Source: Nitrospira sp. (GTDB lineage: Bacteria > Nitrospirota > Nitrospiria > Nitrospirales > Nitrospiraceae). From it: a DNA stretch of 64,000 nucleotides. Of this stretch, positions 1-7,478 are shown one piece after another. The DNA lies in the NCBI GenBank assembly GCA_005116835.1, contig SWDM01000016.1, positions 1-64,000 on the forward strand, in the 5' to 3' direction. A program made the translations under genes and the position numbers. How positions within the stretch are numbered: the first letter of the stretch is position 1; each line of letters begins with the position of its first letter. Under the pieces are notes generated by a model that searched no databases, was not told the origin of the DNA, and saw nothing but the letters and a program-made list of their open reading frames with translations.

Positions 1-52
1 TCCACGGCGACTTCAAGCCCAGCAGGTATTGATACAACGCGGTGTCTTGCAT
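1..52 (-). CDS. ISL3-type transposase, N-terminus only (partial)
   Basis: The reverse strand reads an ATG at 52 followed by MQDTALYQYLLGLKSPW and runs off the left edge. The pattern of an M-Q-D start, then L-Y-x-x-L-L-G-L and P-W, is how many ISL3-family transposases begin. A strong ribosome binding site (AGGAGG, five bases before the ATG) supports the start. Only 17 residues are visible, so the family call rests on N-terminal similarity recalled from memory, and whether the gene is intact cannot be judged. Confidence 0.55.
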   Translation of the reverse strand, partial: MQDTALYQYLLGLKSPW

Positions 53-279
53 GGTGGCCTCCTGATGAGGCCCGCATCCTACCCCGTCAGACTACCCATG
101 CGAAACCCAGACGCGCCCCATGTTTGAACCAACTAAATAGATACCGTGGTTACCTTCCTCTGCAATACATCCTCTCGTCTGTTTTCCAGCCGTCCTCCTG
201 TGGAAATTAGTTTGTCATTCTACTTTTCAGGATTGTCCGGGTCAATCCGCACCTATTTGCTTCTGGAGGCCCTGCGCAT

Positions 280-470
280 TATTAATCCTTCCACGCTCGC
301 GCCCTGTCCCTCTCTTGGAAGGGCACCCATGTTGGTCTATGTGCGGCCGTCGAACGAGGCCCTTCTGAGGGCGCGCGTTCCAGGAGCACAGGACCAATGT
401 GGGTGCCCTTCCCATTCTTCTTATCGTGCGCGTTCCGCGAGCATGAGGACGGCCAGGCAGCCCTTCCCTT
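280..470. repeat. GC-rich intergenic repeat cluster (GCGCGTTGC-CGAGCA family), copy 1
   Basis: The 470 bases between the transposase start and the first complete gene hold no convincing coding region. They contain two related units, one near 369-395 (GCGCGCGTTCCAGGAGCACA) and one near 427-450 (GTGCGCGTTCCGCGAGCATG). These resemble units at 5395-5600 and 14590-14950 on the two sides of the defence operon. Short reading frames here are repeat-derived and I do not call them genes. Confidence 0.55.
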
Positions 471-522
471 TCCCCCCTCACTCCGATGTATGGTACGGTA
501 CAGAGGAACAGGGCACACAACG

Positions 523-1467
523 ATGACCATGCACGCACAATTTCCAGACGAGCAAAGCGTCGAAGGCGCCTTTACCAGGCAGCCGGATGTCTTTCAGGGC
601 TGGGTGACTGCCAATGGGAGTTCCGGTTTTCCAGCAGCGAGCGGCCGTTACCATCTCTATGTTTCCTGGGCCTGTCCCTGGGCACATCGGACGATCATTG
701 TGCGAAAGCTCAAGAAGCTCGAAGATGTCATCGGCATGACGGTTGTGGACCCGATCCGTGACGAGAAAGGCTGGGCGTTCCGCGAAGGGTCAGGGCATTC
801 GCTCGATCCCATCAATGGATTCCAGTTCCTCAGCCAGGCCTACAAGGCCACCGATCCGAACTATCGAGGACGATTTACCGTCCCTGTGTTGTGGGATACA
901 GTGACGAAACGCATCGTCACCAATTCCGACGATGATCTCATGCGCATGTTCAACGGCGAATTCAATCGCTTCACCGAGAGCAAAATTGACTTGTATCAAG
1001 ACGGCATCAGGAAGGAAATCGACGACCTCAATACCTTCATCTACGAGAACGTGAATGACGGGGTCTATCGCGCAGGATTCGCCACCTCGCAGCAGGCCTA
1101 TGAACGGGCCCTGTTGCACCTCTTCGACGCGCTCGATCAACTGGAGACCAGGCTGGCACGCCAACGCTATCTCTTCGGCTCACAATTCGTCGAAACCGAT
1201 TGGCGCTTGTTCGTCACCCTCATACGCTTCGACGCCGTCTACCATGGCCATTTCAAATGCAACCTTAGACGGATCATCGACTACCCCAACCTCTTCGGTT
1301 ACCTCAAAGACCTCTATCAGACCGACGGGATCGCCGATACCGTGAACTTCGATCACATCAAGCGGCATTACTACATCACCCACGACGACATCAATCCAAC
1401 CCGCATCGTCCCCCTCGGTCCCGACCAAGATCTGACCACTCCTCACGAGCGAGAACATCGACGGTGA
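523..1467 (+). CDS. Glutathionyl-hydroquinone reductase (YqjG/ECM4-type glutathione S-transferase)
   Basis: This 314-residue protein belongs to the Xi-class (YqjG/ECM4) glutathione transferases, which use glutathione to reduce glutathionyl-hydroquinones in the cytoplasm. The N-terminal thioredoxin-like part carries the class signature around the catalytic cysteine, SWACPWAHRT (near residue 49), followed by the typical R-D-E-K-G-W-A-F segment and a TVPVLWD strand. The all-helical C-terminal half contains the R-Y-L-F-G-S and D-W-R-L-F-T-L-I-R-F-D elements of the family. Length matches the usual 310-330 residues. I chose the ATG at 523 because upstream codons fall in repeat sequence; the ATG two codons later is also possible. 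It is a single gene followed at once by a 9-nt-phased hairpin. Confidence 0.88.
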   Translation: MTMHAQFPDEQSVEGAFTRQPDVFQGWVTANGSSGFPAASGRYHLYVSWACPWAHRTIIVRKLKKLEDVIGMTVVDPIRDEKGWAFREGSGHSLDPINGFQFLSQAYKATDPNYRGRFTVPVLWDTVTKRIVTNSDDDLMRMFNGEFNRFTESKIDLYQDGIRKEIDDLNTFIYENVNDGVYRAGFATSQQAYERALLHLFDALDQLETRLARQRYLFGSQFVETDWRLFVTLIRFDAVYHGHFKCNLRRIIDYPNLFGYLKDLYQTDGIADTVNFDHIKRHYYITHDDINPTRIVPLGPDQDLTTPHEREHRR

Positions 1468-1479
1468 CGAGCAACCCAG

Positions 1480-1570
1480 TTCTTTTGGTTTGTTTGGTTC
1501 CTCTGGTTTATCCGGTTAGTTTGGCTCACCCCAATAAACGAGACAAAACAAACAAACTGGAACAACCAGG
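1480..1570. repeat. 9-nt-phased intergenic hairpin, copy 1
   Basis: Starting 12 bases after the GST stop, the sequence is a run of nine-base units (TGTTTGGTT, CCTCTGGTT, TATCCGGTT), a central unit AGTTTGGCT, and then A/C-rich units that are imperfect reverse complements of the first arm. It would fold into a long hairpin. The rest of the 331-base gap up to 1799 shows no gene that I can support. Confidence 0.7.
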
Positions 1571-1798
1571 TTGCGCGGCCCATACGTTCGTGGTAGGGTG
1601 CTGTGTGATCGCTTAGACCTTCCGTGATTGGCGGCTGCAGTCCTCCTGGAAACACGAAGTCTTACGCGATCTTTTTTGTCCGCACGCAGCCGTTCTGCAT
1701 CTGCCGAGCACTCCGCCTAAGGCGTACCAATCCATCGCTCGCATTGCTAGCCCGACATCGCCGTGGGGTCGTCTTTTATTACTTAAAGAGGTGCATCC

Positions 1799-2746
1799 TT
1801 GTTTCAAGAAATATGGTCAACAGTCCGAGCCTTCTTCCGCAATACCGCAGGAAGTCTCTATCACATTGTCGTCGTCGCCCTGAGCGCGGGCATTGCGCTC
1901 TTGCTCCCGGCAGGCGCCAAACAGTTTTTGTCGTTCTGGTCTCGTGTCGAACATGACCTGCTCTCGCTCATCGCCGTGGAAATGACGGTGGCGATCCTCC
2001 TGATCGCCTGCCTCAACTACTTCCATCGCAGCATACGGGACCGGGCTCTTGCTGCCGTAGCGGCAGGCGCCGGCCTCGTCTCGTTCTTCCCGCGCCGCAC
2101 GCGGGGAGCGCAACGGCGCATTAAGCAACTCAAGGAAGAGCAGAGTACCGGCCGAACTATTTCGGTCATCGGATCAAGCGGCCACAGCACCTTTGTGGAT
2201 CAAGTGGGGGGTCTGTCGTCGGTCCTCGACAAGTGCCTGGGGGCCAGAATCATGCTGGTAAATCCCTGTAGTAAGGAAGCGAGCGCGCGCATACTGGCGA
2301 TCAACCATCCCGAGTTCACTCTGGACAAATTCCGGGAAGAAGTTCGGCAAAGTATCCAACTCCTCAAGCGGCTGAAGGCCATGGGGAAGGCCGTCAAACT
2401 CAAGCTCTACTCGGATTCCCCGTTGATGAAATTGGTGATCCTCGGCGACTACCTCTGGCTCCAGCATTACCATGCCGACCTGGATGTCCAGACCATGCCG
2501 GAGTATGTCCTGCGGCACAACCGCAAGGATCACGGCCTCTATACCCTCTATGCCCACTACTTCGTGCAGCGATGGGAGAGCGCAGAGATTCCTGAATATG
2601 ATCTCGATACGGATGAGCTGGTCTATCGAAGTAGAACCGGCAACGAGATCAGAAGAGAGCGGTTTGAAATTGAGACGGAGTCCGAAGAAATCGGAGCCCT
2701 GCTGGAGCCGCTCGAACTCACCGCCGAACCGGCCCAAGTCGGTTAG
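1799..2746 (+). CDS. Membrane protein with two TM helices and a PLD-like (DUF5919-like) C-terminal domain
   Basis: This 315-residue protein starts with TTG at 1799, preceded by AAAGAGGTG at suitable spacing; no in-frame ATG precedes the first membrane helix. Two hydrophobic helices lie at about residues 20-42 and 55-75 (SLYHIVVVALSAGIALLL and LIAVEMTVAILLIACLNYF). After a basic stretch comes a soluble domain of about 200 residues with the pattern S-V-I-G-S-S-G, L-G-A-R-I-M-L-V-N-P, V-K-L-K-L-Y-S-D-S-P and V-I-L-G-D-Y-L-W. That pattern recalls degenerate phospholipase-D-like domains such as DUF5919, but no HxKxxxxD motif is present, so hydrolase activity is doubtful. No partner gene is evident; the neighbours are separated from it by hairpin repeats. 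Confidence 0.7.
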   Translation: MFQEIWSTVRAFFRNTAGSLYHIVVVALSAGIALLLPAGAKQFLSFWSRVEHDLLSLIAVEMTVAILLIACLNYFHRSIRDRALAAVAAGAGLVSFFPRRTRGAQRRIKQLKEEQSTGRTISVIGSSGHSTFVDQVGGLSSVLDKCLGARIMLVNPCSKEASARILAINHPEFTLDKFREEVRQSIQLLKRLKAMGKAVKLKLYSDSPLMKLVILGDYLWLQHYHADLDVQTMPEYVLRHNRKDHGLYTLYAHYFVQRWESAEIPEYDLDTDELVYRSRTGNEIRRERFEIETESEEIGALLEPLELTAEPAQVG

Positions 2747-2788
2747 ACCGATCTGGCCCTTCCGATACGAGCACGTCTGGTGCAAGTT

Positions 2789-2853
2789 CGGTCAGTCTCG
2801 TTTGTTTGGTTGAACGAAACTAACCAGATGGACCAGAAAGACCGAACAGACTA
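2789..2853. repeat. 9-nt-phased intergenic hairpin, copy 2
   Basis: The left arm TCTCGTTTGTTTGGTT, the centre GAACGAAACT and a right arm beginning AACCAGATGGACCAG form an imperfect inverted repeat in nine-base register. It lies about 40 bases after the stop of the PLD-like gene. The centre is identical to the centre at 45789-45798. Confidence 0.7.
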
Positions 2854-2872
2854 AATGAGCAAGACAGTCTAG

Positions 2873-2892
2873 CGGACTTTTTCAGCATCCTG
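2873..2892 (-). mobile_element. Solo end of the MITE-like element
   Basis: The 20 bases CGGACTTTTTCAGCATCCTG match the outer inverted repeat of the complete elements at 14989-15186 and 38871-39149. The tetramer CTAG precedes them. No second end is visible nearby, so this is a deletion remnant in the short gap before ylqF. Confidence 0.6.
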
Positions 2893-2932
2893 GTAAAGTA
2901 CAGTCATTTTTTATTGGAAAGTCTGTCCCCCC

Positions 2933-3775
2933 ATGTCTATCCAGTGGTTCCCCGGTCACATGAATGTGGCGCGCAAAGAAGCCGCCAAGACGATGGAGGT
3001 GATCGATGTTGTCGTCGAGGTGCTGGATGCGCGCATACCAAACGCCAGCAGCAATCCACTGATTGAAGAACTTCGTCTGGCCCGGCAGCGGCCTTGCCTG
3101 AAGGTTCTCAATAAGGCAGATCTCGCCGATTCCACGATCACTCAGGCGTGGCTCGATCTCTATAACCGACAACCAGGTGTCAGTGCCGTAGCCCTCTCGT
3201 GCAACCATGCGGGAGATGCAGCCAAGATACCGCAGCTCTGCCAGCCGCTCGCCCCCCATCGTAACAGCAGCGCGAAGCCGCTGCGCATGCTGATTATGGG
3301 GATCCCCAACGTCGGCAAATCGACCCTGATGAACATGCTCCTCAAACGTCGCATCGCTCGCGTAGGCGACGAACCGGCTGTGACCAAAGTGCAGCAGCGT
3401 CACAAACTGAACGACCGCATGACCATCACCGATTCACCGGGATTGCTGTGGGGAACAATTAAAGACCCTCAGGTGGGTCTCCTGCTTGCCACGATCAACG
3501 CCATAGGCCACAAGGTCGTGGATGACGAAGCGATCGCCGAGTTTCTCGCCGCCATCCTGCTTGTGCGTTATCCAGCCAGGCTCACGGCCCGCTACGGTTT
3601 TGCTGTGGAGGGACTAACGAGTACGGGCGTGATCGACGCCATCGGGAAAAAGCGTGGCTGCCTCTTGACCAGAAGCGGCGGCGGAATAGATCGAAACAAA
3701 GCGGCGAGAATTCTCCTAGCGGACTACCGTGGCGGCATACTCGGCCGCACCAGCTTGGAGATACCGGCTGGTTGA
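2933..3775 (+). CDS. ylqF: Ribosome biogenesis GTPase YlqF/RbgA
   Basis: This 280-residue circularly permuted GTPase assists late assembly of the 50S ribosomal subunit in the cytoplasm. The sequence begins with the family hallmark M-x-I-Q-W-F-P-G-H-M. The permuted order of GTP-binding motifs is visible: G4 NKAD near residue 60, then G1 GIPNVGKST near 123, then G3 DSPG near 168. The C-terminal part (L-T-A-R-Y-G, R-G-C-L-L, D-x-x-K-A-A-R-I-L-L-x-D-Y-R-G-G) matches the RNA-binding tail of the family. Length is normal. The ribosome binding site before 2933 is weak. The stop codon at 3773-3775 lies inside the first unit of the following hairpin repeat. Confidence 0.93.
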   Translation: MSIQWFPGHMNVARKEAAKTMEVIDVVVEVLDARIPNASSNPLIEELRLARQRPCLKVLNKADLADSTITQAWLDLYNRQPGVSAVALSCNHAGDAAKIPQLCQPLAPHRNSSAKPLRMLIMGIPNVGKSTLMNMLLKRRIARVGDEPAVTKVQQRHKLNDRMTITDSPGLLWGTIKDPQVGLLLATINAIGHKVVDDEAIAEFLAAILLVRYPARLTARYGFAVEGLTSTGVIDAIGKKRGCLLTRSGGGIDRNKAARILLADYRGGILGRTSLEIPAG

Positions 3776-3847
3776 TTTGGTTTGTTTGGTTTGTCTCGTT
3801 TGTTTGGTTGAACCAGACTAATCACATCAACCAAAGAAACCAGAGGC
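3769..3847. repeat. 9-nt-phased intergenic hairpin, copy 3
   Basis: Units GATTTGGTT, TGTTTGGTT, TGTCTCGTT and TGTTTGGTT are followed by a central GAACCAGAC and a complementary A/C-rich arm (CAACCAAAGAAACCAGAG). The ylqF stop codon is part of the first unit. On the other side it ends about 10 bases before the stop of the minus-strand ribonuclease gene, so it sits between two convergent 3' ends, where a bidirectional terminator would be expected. Confidence 0.75.
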
Positions 3848-3856
3848 CGGCGCCCC

Positions 3857-5320
3857 CTATAATCCGACTCTGACGAAGTCGATATACCCTCGTTCGACAT
3901 TTGTGCTTATCAGCTCTACCTGCACCTTGTCTCCGACGTCGAGGCCACGTTCGCCCGTCACCAGCCTCCCTTCGACCGGTGGCTCAAGGAGCCGGACCCA
4001 CGTACCTCTGTCCGACGCGCCCGTCACGATGGCGTCGAAGCGCTCCCTAATCCGCGATTCGAGCAAGAGGGCGGCGGCGGATTTGCGGAGCCGCCGCTCG
4101 ACTTTTTCCGCGTCGTCTTCTTTCTCGGTGCAGTGACCGGCCAGATACTTCAGTTCTTCTGGACGGTAGGGAGTTGGTGCGCCGGCTAACGCCGCTTTGA
4201 TCAGCCTCTGGGTGATGAGATCGGGAAAGCGTCGGTTGGGAGCCGTGGAATGGGTGTACCCCTTCACGGCAAGCCCGAAATGTTCAGGAGCGCCATCCTT
4301 CGATTGGTCCAGGACATATTCGCCTCTGCCGATAAGCTTCACGATAGCCAGGGACAGATCAGGAAATCTGAGGGGGTCAGCCTTCCGACGTGCGACGAGG
4401 AACGATTCGAGCGCACCTGCGTCCGGCTCCGGGGGCAATTGCTCATTCCAGCCTGCTGCCACCTCGACAATCCGCTGCCAGCGTTCGGGAGAGCGCAGGA
4501 TACGGCGGAAGGAGGGCACGCCCTTTCCATTCAGATAAGATGCTGTGGCCTGATTGGCTGCGATCATAAAATCCTCGATCAGTTCCTTGGCGCGGTTCTT
4601 CTGCTCGACCCTAAGATCGGTCAGCGCCTCACCGTCAAACACGGCTCGTGGTTCAATCGTTTCAAGACTCAAGGCTCCCTGCTGGTGTCGCCGCACCTTG
4701 AGTCGCTGCGCGACCTGGTCTTGGAGGCGGAGTTGCGCATCGAGGCCGGAAACGGCCTTGACCCGTTCGGGCGCAGGCGCCTCCCCTGCGAGCCAGGCTG
4801 CGACGCTGTTATACGCCAGCTTCGCGTGGTTGCGAACCAAGGCCCGAAAGAGGGTCGAACTGAGGACCGCCCCATCCTCCGCAATCACCATCTCCACGAT
4901 GACCGCGAAGCGGTCTTGCCCTTCACCGAGAGATGTCAGATCGGTCGACAGCTTTTCTGGCAACATGGGAAACATGTCACCGGCCGTATAGACCGATGTC
5001 GTATTGTGCTTAGCGTGAGCATCCAAGGCTGAGTCCTTCGCGACCAATGCATCCACGTCGGCAATTGCGACCAGGATCTTCACCGACCGGCCGGCACCTG
5101 GTTCAGCTACGGTGAGTTGGTCGAGGTCTCGGGAATCGTCGTTGTCGATCGACGCCCAAAGCAGCTCCGTCAAGTCGCGTATGTCCGAGTCCCGGTCCGT
5201 GGCAGCAGCCTCTATGCGGGCGAGCTCGGCCATCGCCGCAGAAGAAAAATCCGGCAAGAGGCCTCGTTCGACCATGGCGCGACGAGCGATGCTTTTGAGA
5301 TCAGTGCGATGACTTTTCAT
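3857..5320 (-). CDS. RNB-domain 3'-5' exoribonuclease (RNase II/R family)
   Basis: This 487-residue protein carries the RNase II catalytic (RNB) domain, which degrades single-stranded RNA from the 3' end using metal-binding aspartates. The active-site segment S-I-D-N-D-D-S-R-D-L-D-Q-L is near residue 56, followed by V-A-I-A-D-V-D-A and, later, the S-T-A-P-N-R-R-F-P-D-L motif near residue 360. A C-terminal beta-rich stretch (R-L-V-T-G-E-R-G-L-D-V-G-D-K-V-Q-V-E-L) looks like an S1-type RNA-binding domain. It is shorter than RNase R and lacks the two N-terminal cold-shock domains, like the compact RNB proteins of cyanobacteria and other bacteria. AAGGGG before the ATG at 5320 supports the start. 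It is monocistronic. Confidence 0.85.
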   Translation of the reverse strand: MKSHRTDLKSIARRAMVERGLLPDFSSAAMAELARIEAAATDRDSDIRDLTELLWASIDNDDSRDLDQLTVAEPGAGRSVKILVAIADVDALVAKDSALDAHAKHNTTSVYTAGDMFPMLPEKLSTDLTSLGEGQDRFAVIVEMVIAEDGAVLSSTLFRALVRNHAKLAYNSVAAWLAGEAPAPERVKAVSGLDAQLRLQDQVAQRLKVRRHQQGALSLETIEPRAVFDGEALTDLRVEQKNRAKELIEDFMIAANQATASYLNGKGVPSFRRILRSPERWQRIVEVAAGWNEQLPPEPDAGALESFLVARRKADPLRFPDLSLAIVKLIGRGEYVLDQSKDGAPEHFGLAVKGYTHSTAPNRRFPDLITQRLIKAALAGAPTPYRPEELKYLAGHCTEKEDDAEKVERRLRKSAAALLLESRIRERFDAIVTGASDRGTWVRLLEPPVEGRLVTGERGLDVGDKVQVELISTNVERGYIDFVRVGL

Positions 5321-5394
5321 TTGTCCCCTTCAGTCTGGGATAAACACGGTTAGGCCTTGGAAGAGAAAGGAGCATGAGAGGGCAGACTAGATGC

Positions 5395-5610
5395 TCTCCT
5401 ATGCTCGTGCAACGCGCGGTCGCGGACTTCCCTCGTTGAACACGCGCAGTGGGAGAACATCTAGCCCGCCCTCAAGTAAAAAGACCGAATAACAGTGAGC
5501 GTTCGATGCGCGCAGTAAAGGGCAGCCTTGGCCACTCCTCTAAAGAGAGGCATAGGTAATTGGGAGTGCTCGTGCGACGCGCGGTCGCGTTCTCCCTTCG
5601 CTCGGGCTAT
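5395..5610. repeat. GC-rich intergenic repeat cluster, copy 2 (downstream edge of defence operon)
   Basis: The 459 bases between the RNB gene and darG have no supported gene. At 5402-5424 and 5568-5588 the units TGCTCGTGCAACGCGCGGTC and TGCTCGTGCGACGCGCGGTC appear. They are reverse complements of the unit at 14674-14700. Similarity with that copy continues into the adjacent bases (reverse complement AGGAGAGCATCTAGTCTGCC beside AGGAGACCGTCTATCCCGCC), so the two edges of the island carry the same repeat in opposite orientation. Confidence 0.6.
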
Positions 5611-5779
5611 TGGCACGTCACGGGAAATCGATTGCGAAGCAATCGGAGGGCAGGGCGGGTGAAAAATATCTGCCAATGGGTGGGCGCTCAATGCAAGCGG
5701 CAAAGAGCCGCCTCGGCCACGTTTCTCATTCAAAATACGAAAATAGAATGTCTGGAGTTTCGCTCGATGAAATCTACGC

Positions 5780-6817
5780 TCACTTGGTCCAAGCATGCTC
5801 GCGAAGACGCTGATACGCAATACGAATGTGCTCGGAGCGGAACATCTTCAACTTCCTCTCGTTCCATCCCTGCACGAACGCTATAGCAGTTTCTAGGGAA
5901 GTTGCCTTGGGCTTGCTATGGGCGCAGACCCAATGCACTGAGGAGAGAAGCTCCATACCGTAGGGAGTCTCGAATCCTTGGATGAGATTACTCACTCGAT
6001 GTACTCGCGCAATCGGTAGCGGGTGCTTGCCCAAGTATAAATCAGCTTCTTCCAATGCACCGGGAAGCAACTCGATTTCAGTATCAGGCTTCTGGCTGTC
6101 GCCATAACCACGGATAAGGTGTCCCTCCATTCGCTCAAGAACCTTATTAAGATTAGCAGCAAAAGGGCCATAGATGTGGGCCTCGAATCGTAACTTTAGC
6201 GGTTCACCAGCTTCTTGAAGAAAATACATAAGCTTCTGGATTTCAAGGAGCGTCAGCCGATAACTCAGCGCTTCATACTGGTGCATGACCTTAACGAACA
6301 AGGCACGGCTGACTGTCATAACCGGCCTTTCAGTATTAACAGGCATAGACTTCGCATCAGGCGCTCCCAAAGGACTGAACAATTGCACTTGTGTGTTCGG
6401 CAGTTCAGCGAAGGCAGATTCAATGAGGGGACGTACCTCTCGCCAATCAAGACCGCCATTCCCACAACCTAATGGTGGCATGGCAATGGAGCCAATACCC
6501 AACCGCCGCACATCTGCGACCAACGCACGCAGCCCGCTTCGAATATCCTCAATAAGAGATTTTTCTCTCCAATGTCGTTTAGTTGGGAAGTTGACAATGT
6601 ATCGAGGATTGACCATTCGTCCGGTTTCCCAGATAAACATCTGTCCGGGACGGACTTCCTTAGCACGACAAACCTTGGCATAGGCGTCAAAGTTATCCGG
6701 CCAGGCCTGCTTAAATTGCAGAGCAATGCCCTTGCCCATGAAACCGTCGCAGTTGACAGTATTGACGAGGGCTTCGACGTCAGCTTGGAGGAGGTTACCT
6801 GTAGCGTTACAAATCAT
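5780..6817 (-). CDS. darG: DarG-type antitoxin: macro domain DNA ADP-ribosylglycohydrolase with C-terminal domain
   Basis: This 345-residue antitoxin removes ADP-ribose that DarT attaches to thymidine in single-stranded DNA. The N-terminal macro domain (about 1-155) shows N-A-T-G-N-L-L, V-N-T-V-N-C-D-G-F-M-G-K-G-I-A, a P-T-K-R-H-W segment holding the lysine position known to matter in DarG, and P-P-L-G-C-G-N-G-G-L-D-W. The remaining ~180 residues include L-L-E-I-Q-K-L-M-Y-F-L-Q and A-H-I-Y-G-P-F, which resembles the Panacea/SocA antitoxin fold; in DarG the C-terminal part is known to bind DarT directly. I prefer ATG 6817, 11 bases after the darT stop. A TTG at 6844 would overlap darT by 16 bases and add nine residues. 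It is the last gene of the defence operon. Confidence 0.88.
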   Translation of the reverse strand: MICNATGNLLQADVEALVNTVNCDGFMGKGIALQFKQAWPDNFDAYAKVCRAKEVRPGQMFIWETGRMVNPRYIVNFPTKRHWREKSLIEDIRSGLRALVADVRRLGIGSIAMPPLGCGNGGLDWREVRPLIESAFAELPNTQVQLFSPLGAPDAKSMPVNTERPVMTVSRALFVKVMHQYEALSYRLTLLEIQKLMYFLQEAGEPLKLRFEAHIYGPFAANLNKVLERMEGHLIRGYGDSQKPDTEIELLPGALEEADLYLGKHPLPIARVHRVSNLIQGFETPYGMELLSSVHWVCAHSKPKATSLETAIAFVQGWNERKLKMFRSEHIRIAYQRLREHAWTK

Positions 6818-6828
6818 AGGTAGAAGAG

Positions 6829-7473
6829 TCACCAATAATACCAATCCCGGTCAATCCTGACTACTATCCTCTGTTCCTTAGGAAAATCGGCCAGGATCGA
6901 ATCCACACGCTGCTGCATCGTCGAGTCAATAACCACGATTTCCTGGATGAGTGACCAGGGACAACATTGATGAACAAGAAACTCTGCCTGCTTCTTACGC
7001 TGACGATCCATATCATCGATGTCGTCTTTCCAATATCGCAGGTTCACCACGGTCCAATCAACCGCATCTAATTTATCCAAGTCGTCAAACCAGCCAGTGA
7101 ATGTGGCAAGACCATGGCCATCTGAATACACAAACTTAATTCCGGCTTCCTCAATAGCTTGAGCTGACGAGACCAGGTAAATCAGAGGTTCCTGTCCTTC
7201 GTTATAACCTTCCACACGACCGGTTTTCAGATTCAGCATCATTGGCGACAAATAACCGAAATAGAAAGGCACATAGTCGTGAATGGTCCCACCAGGACCT
7301 AAATGAATAGGCACGTCAGCGCGAGCGCTTTGAACTTCGGCGCTGTGACAGAAGCGATATGTTAATCCGTCCTCTGGCACATGATTCGGCGCATGAAGCC
7401 CATCTCGCCGGATAATCGTATCGAGGTTATCCACGTGAGTGAAGCGAAGGATCGGCGTGGGAATTGGAGTCAT
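6829..7473 (-). CDS. darT: DarT-type toxin: single-stranded DNA thymidine ADP-ribosyltransferase
   Basis: This 214-residue toxin of the DarT (DUF4433) family uses NAD+ to ADP-ribosylate thymidines in single-stranded DNA, blocking replication of the cell or an invading phage. Visible signatures are the N-terminal L-R-F-T-H-V-D-N-L-D-T-I-I-R-R-D-G-L, then H-D-Y-V-P-F-Y-F-G-Y-L-S-P-M (the usual YVPFYF motif), and K-K-Q-A-E-F-L-V-H near residue 160, which holds the catalytic glutamate of the family. Length fits DarT (about 200-215 residues). It starts five bases after the hsdR stop (TAAGGTAGATG), so its ribosome binding site overlaps that stop codon. darG follows immediately, as in known DarTG pairs. 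Confidence 0.92.
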   Translation of the reverse strand: MTPIPTPILRFTHVDNLDTIIRRDGLHAPNHVPEDGLTYRFCHSAEVQSARADVPIHLGPGGTIHDYVPFYFGYLSPMMLNLKTGRVEGYNEGQEPLIYLVSSAQAIEEAGIKFVYSDGHGLATFTGWFDDLDKLDAVDWTVVNLRYWKDDIDDMDRQRKKQAEFLVHQCCPWSLIQEIVVIDSTMQQRVDSILADFPKEQRIVVRIDRDWYYW

Positions 7474-7478
7474 CTACC

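Noticed and set aside
53-522. N-terminal extension of the glutathione transferase from 397
   Set aside because: The extra 42 codons are in repeat DNA and do not resemble the family N-terminus; ATG 523 gives the usual length.
5461-5820. 119-codon frame on the minus strand in the gap before darG
   Set aside because: It overlaps the end of darG and runs through the GC-rich repeats; no domain or ribosome binding site.
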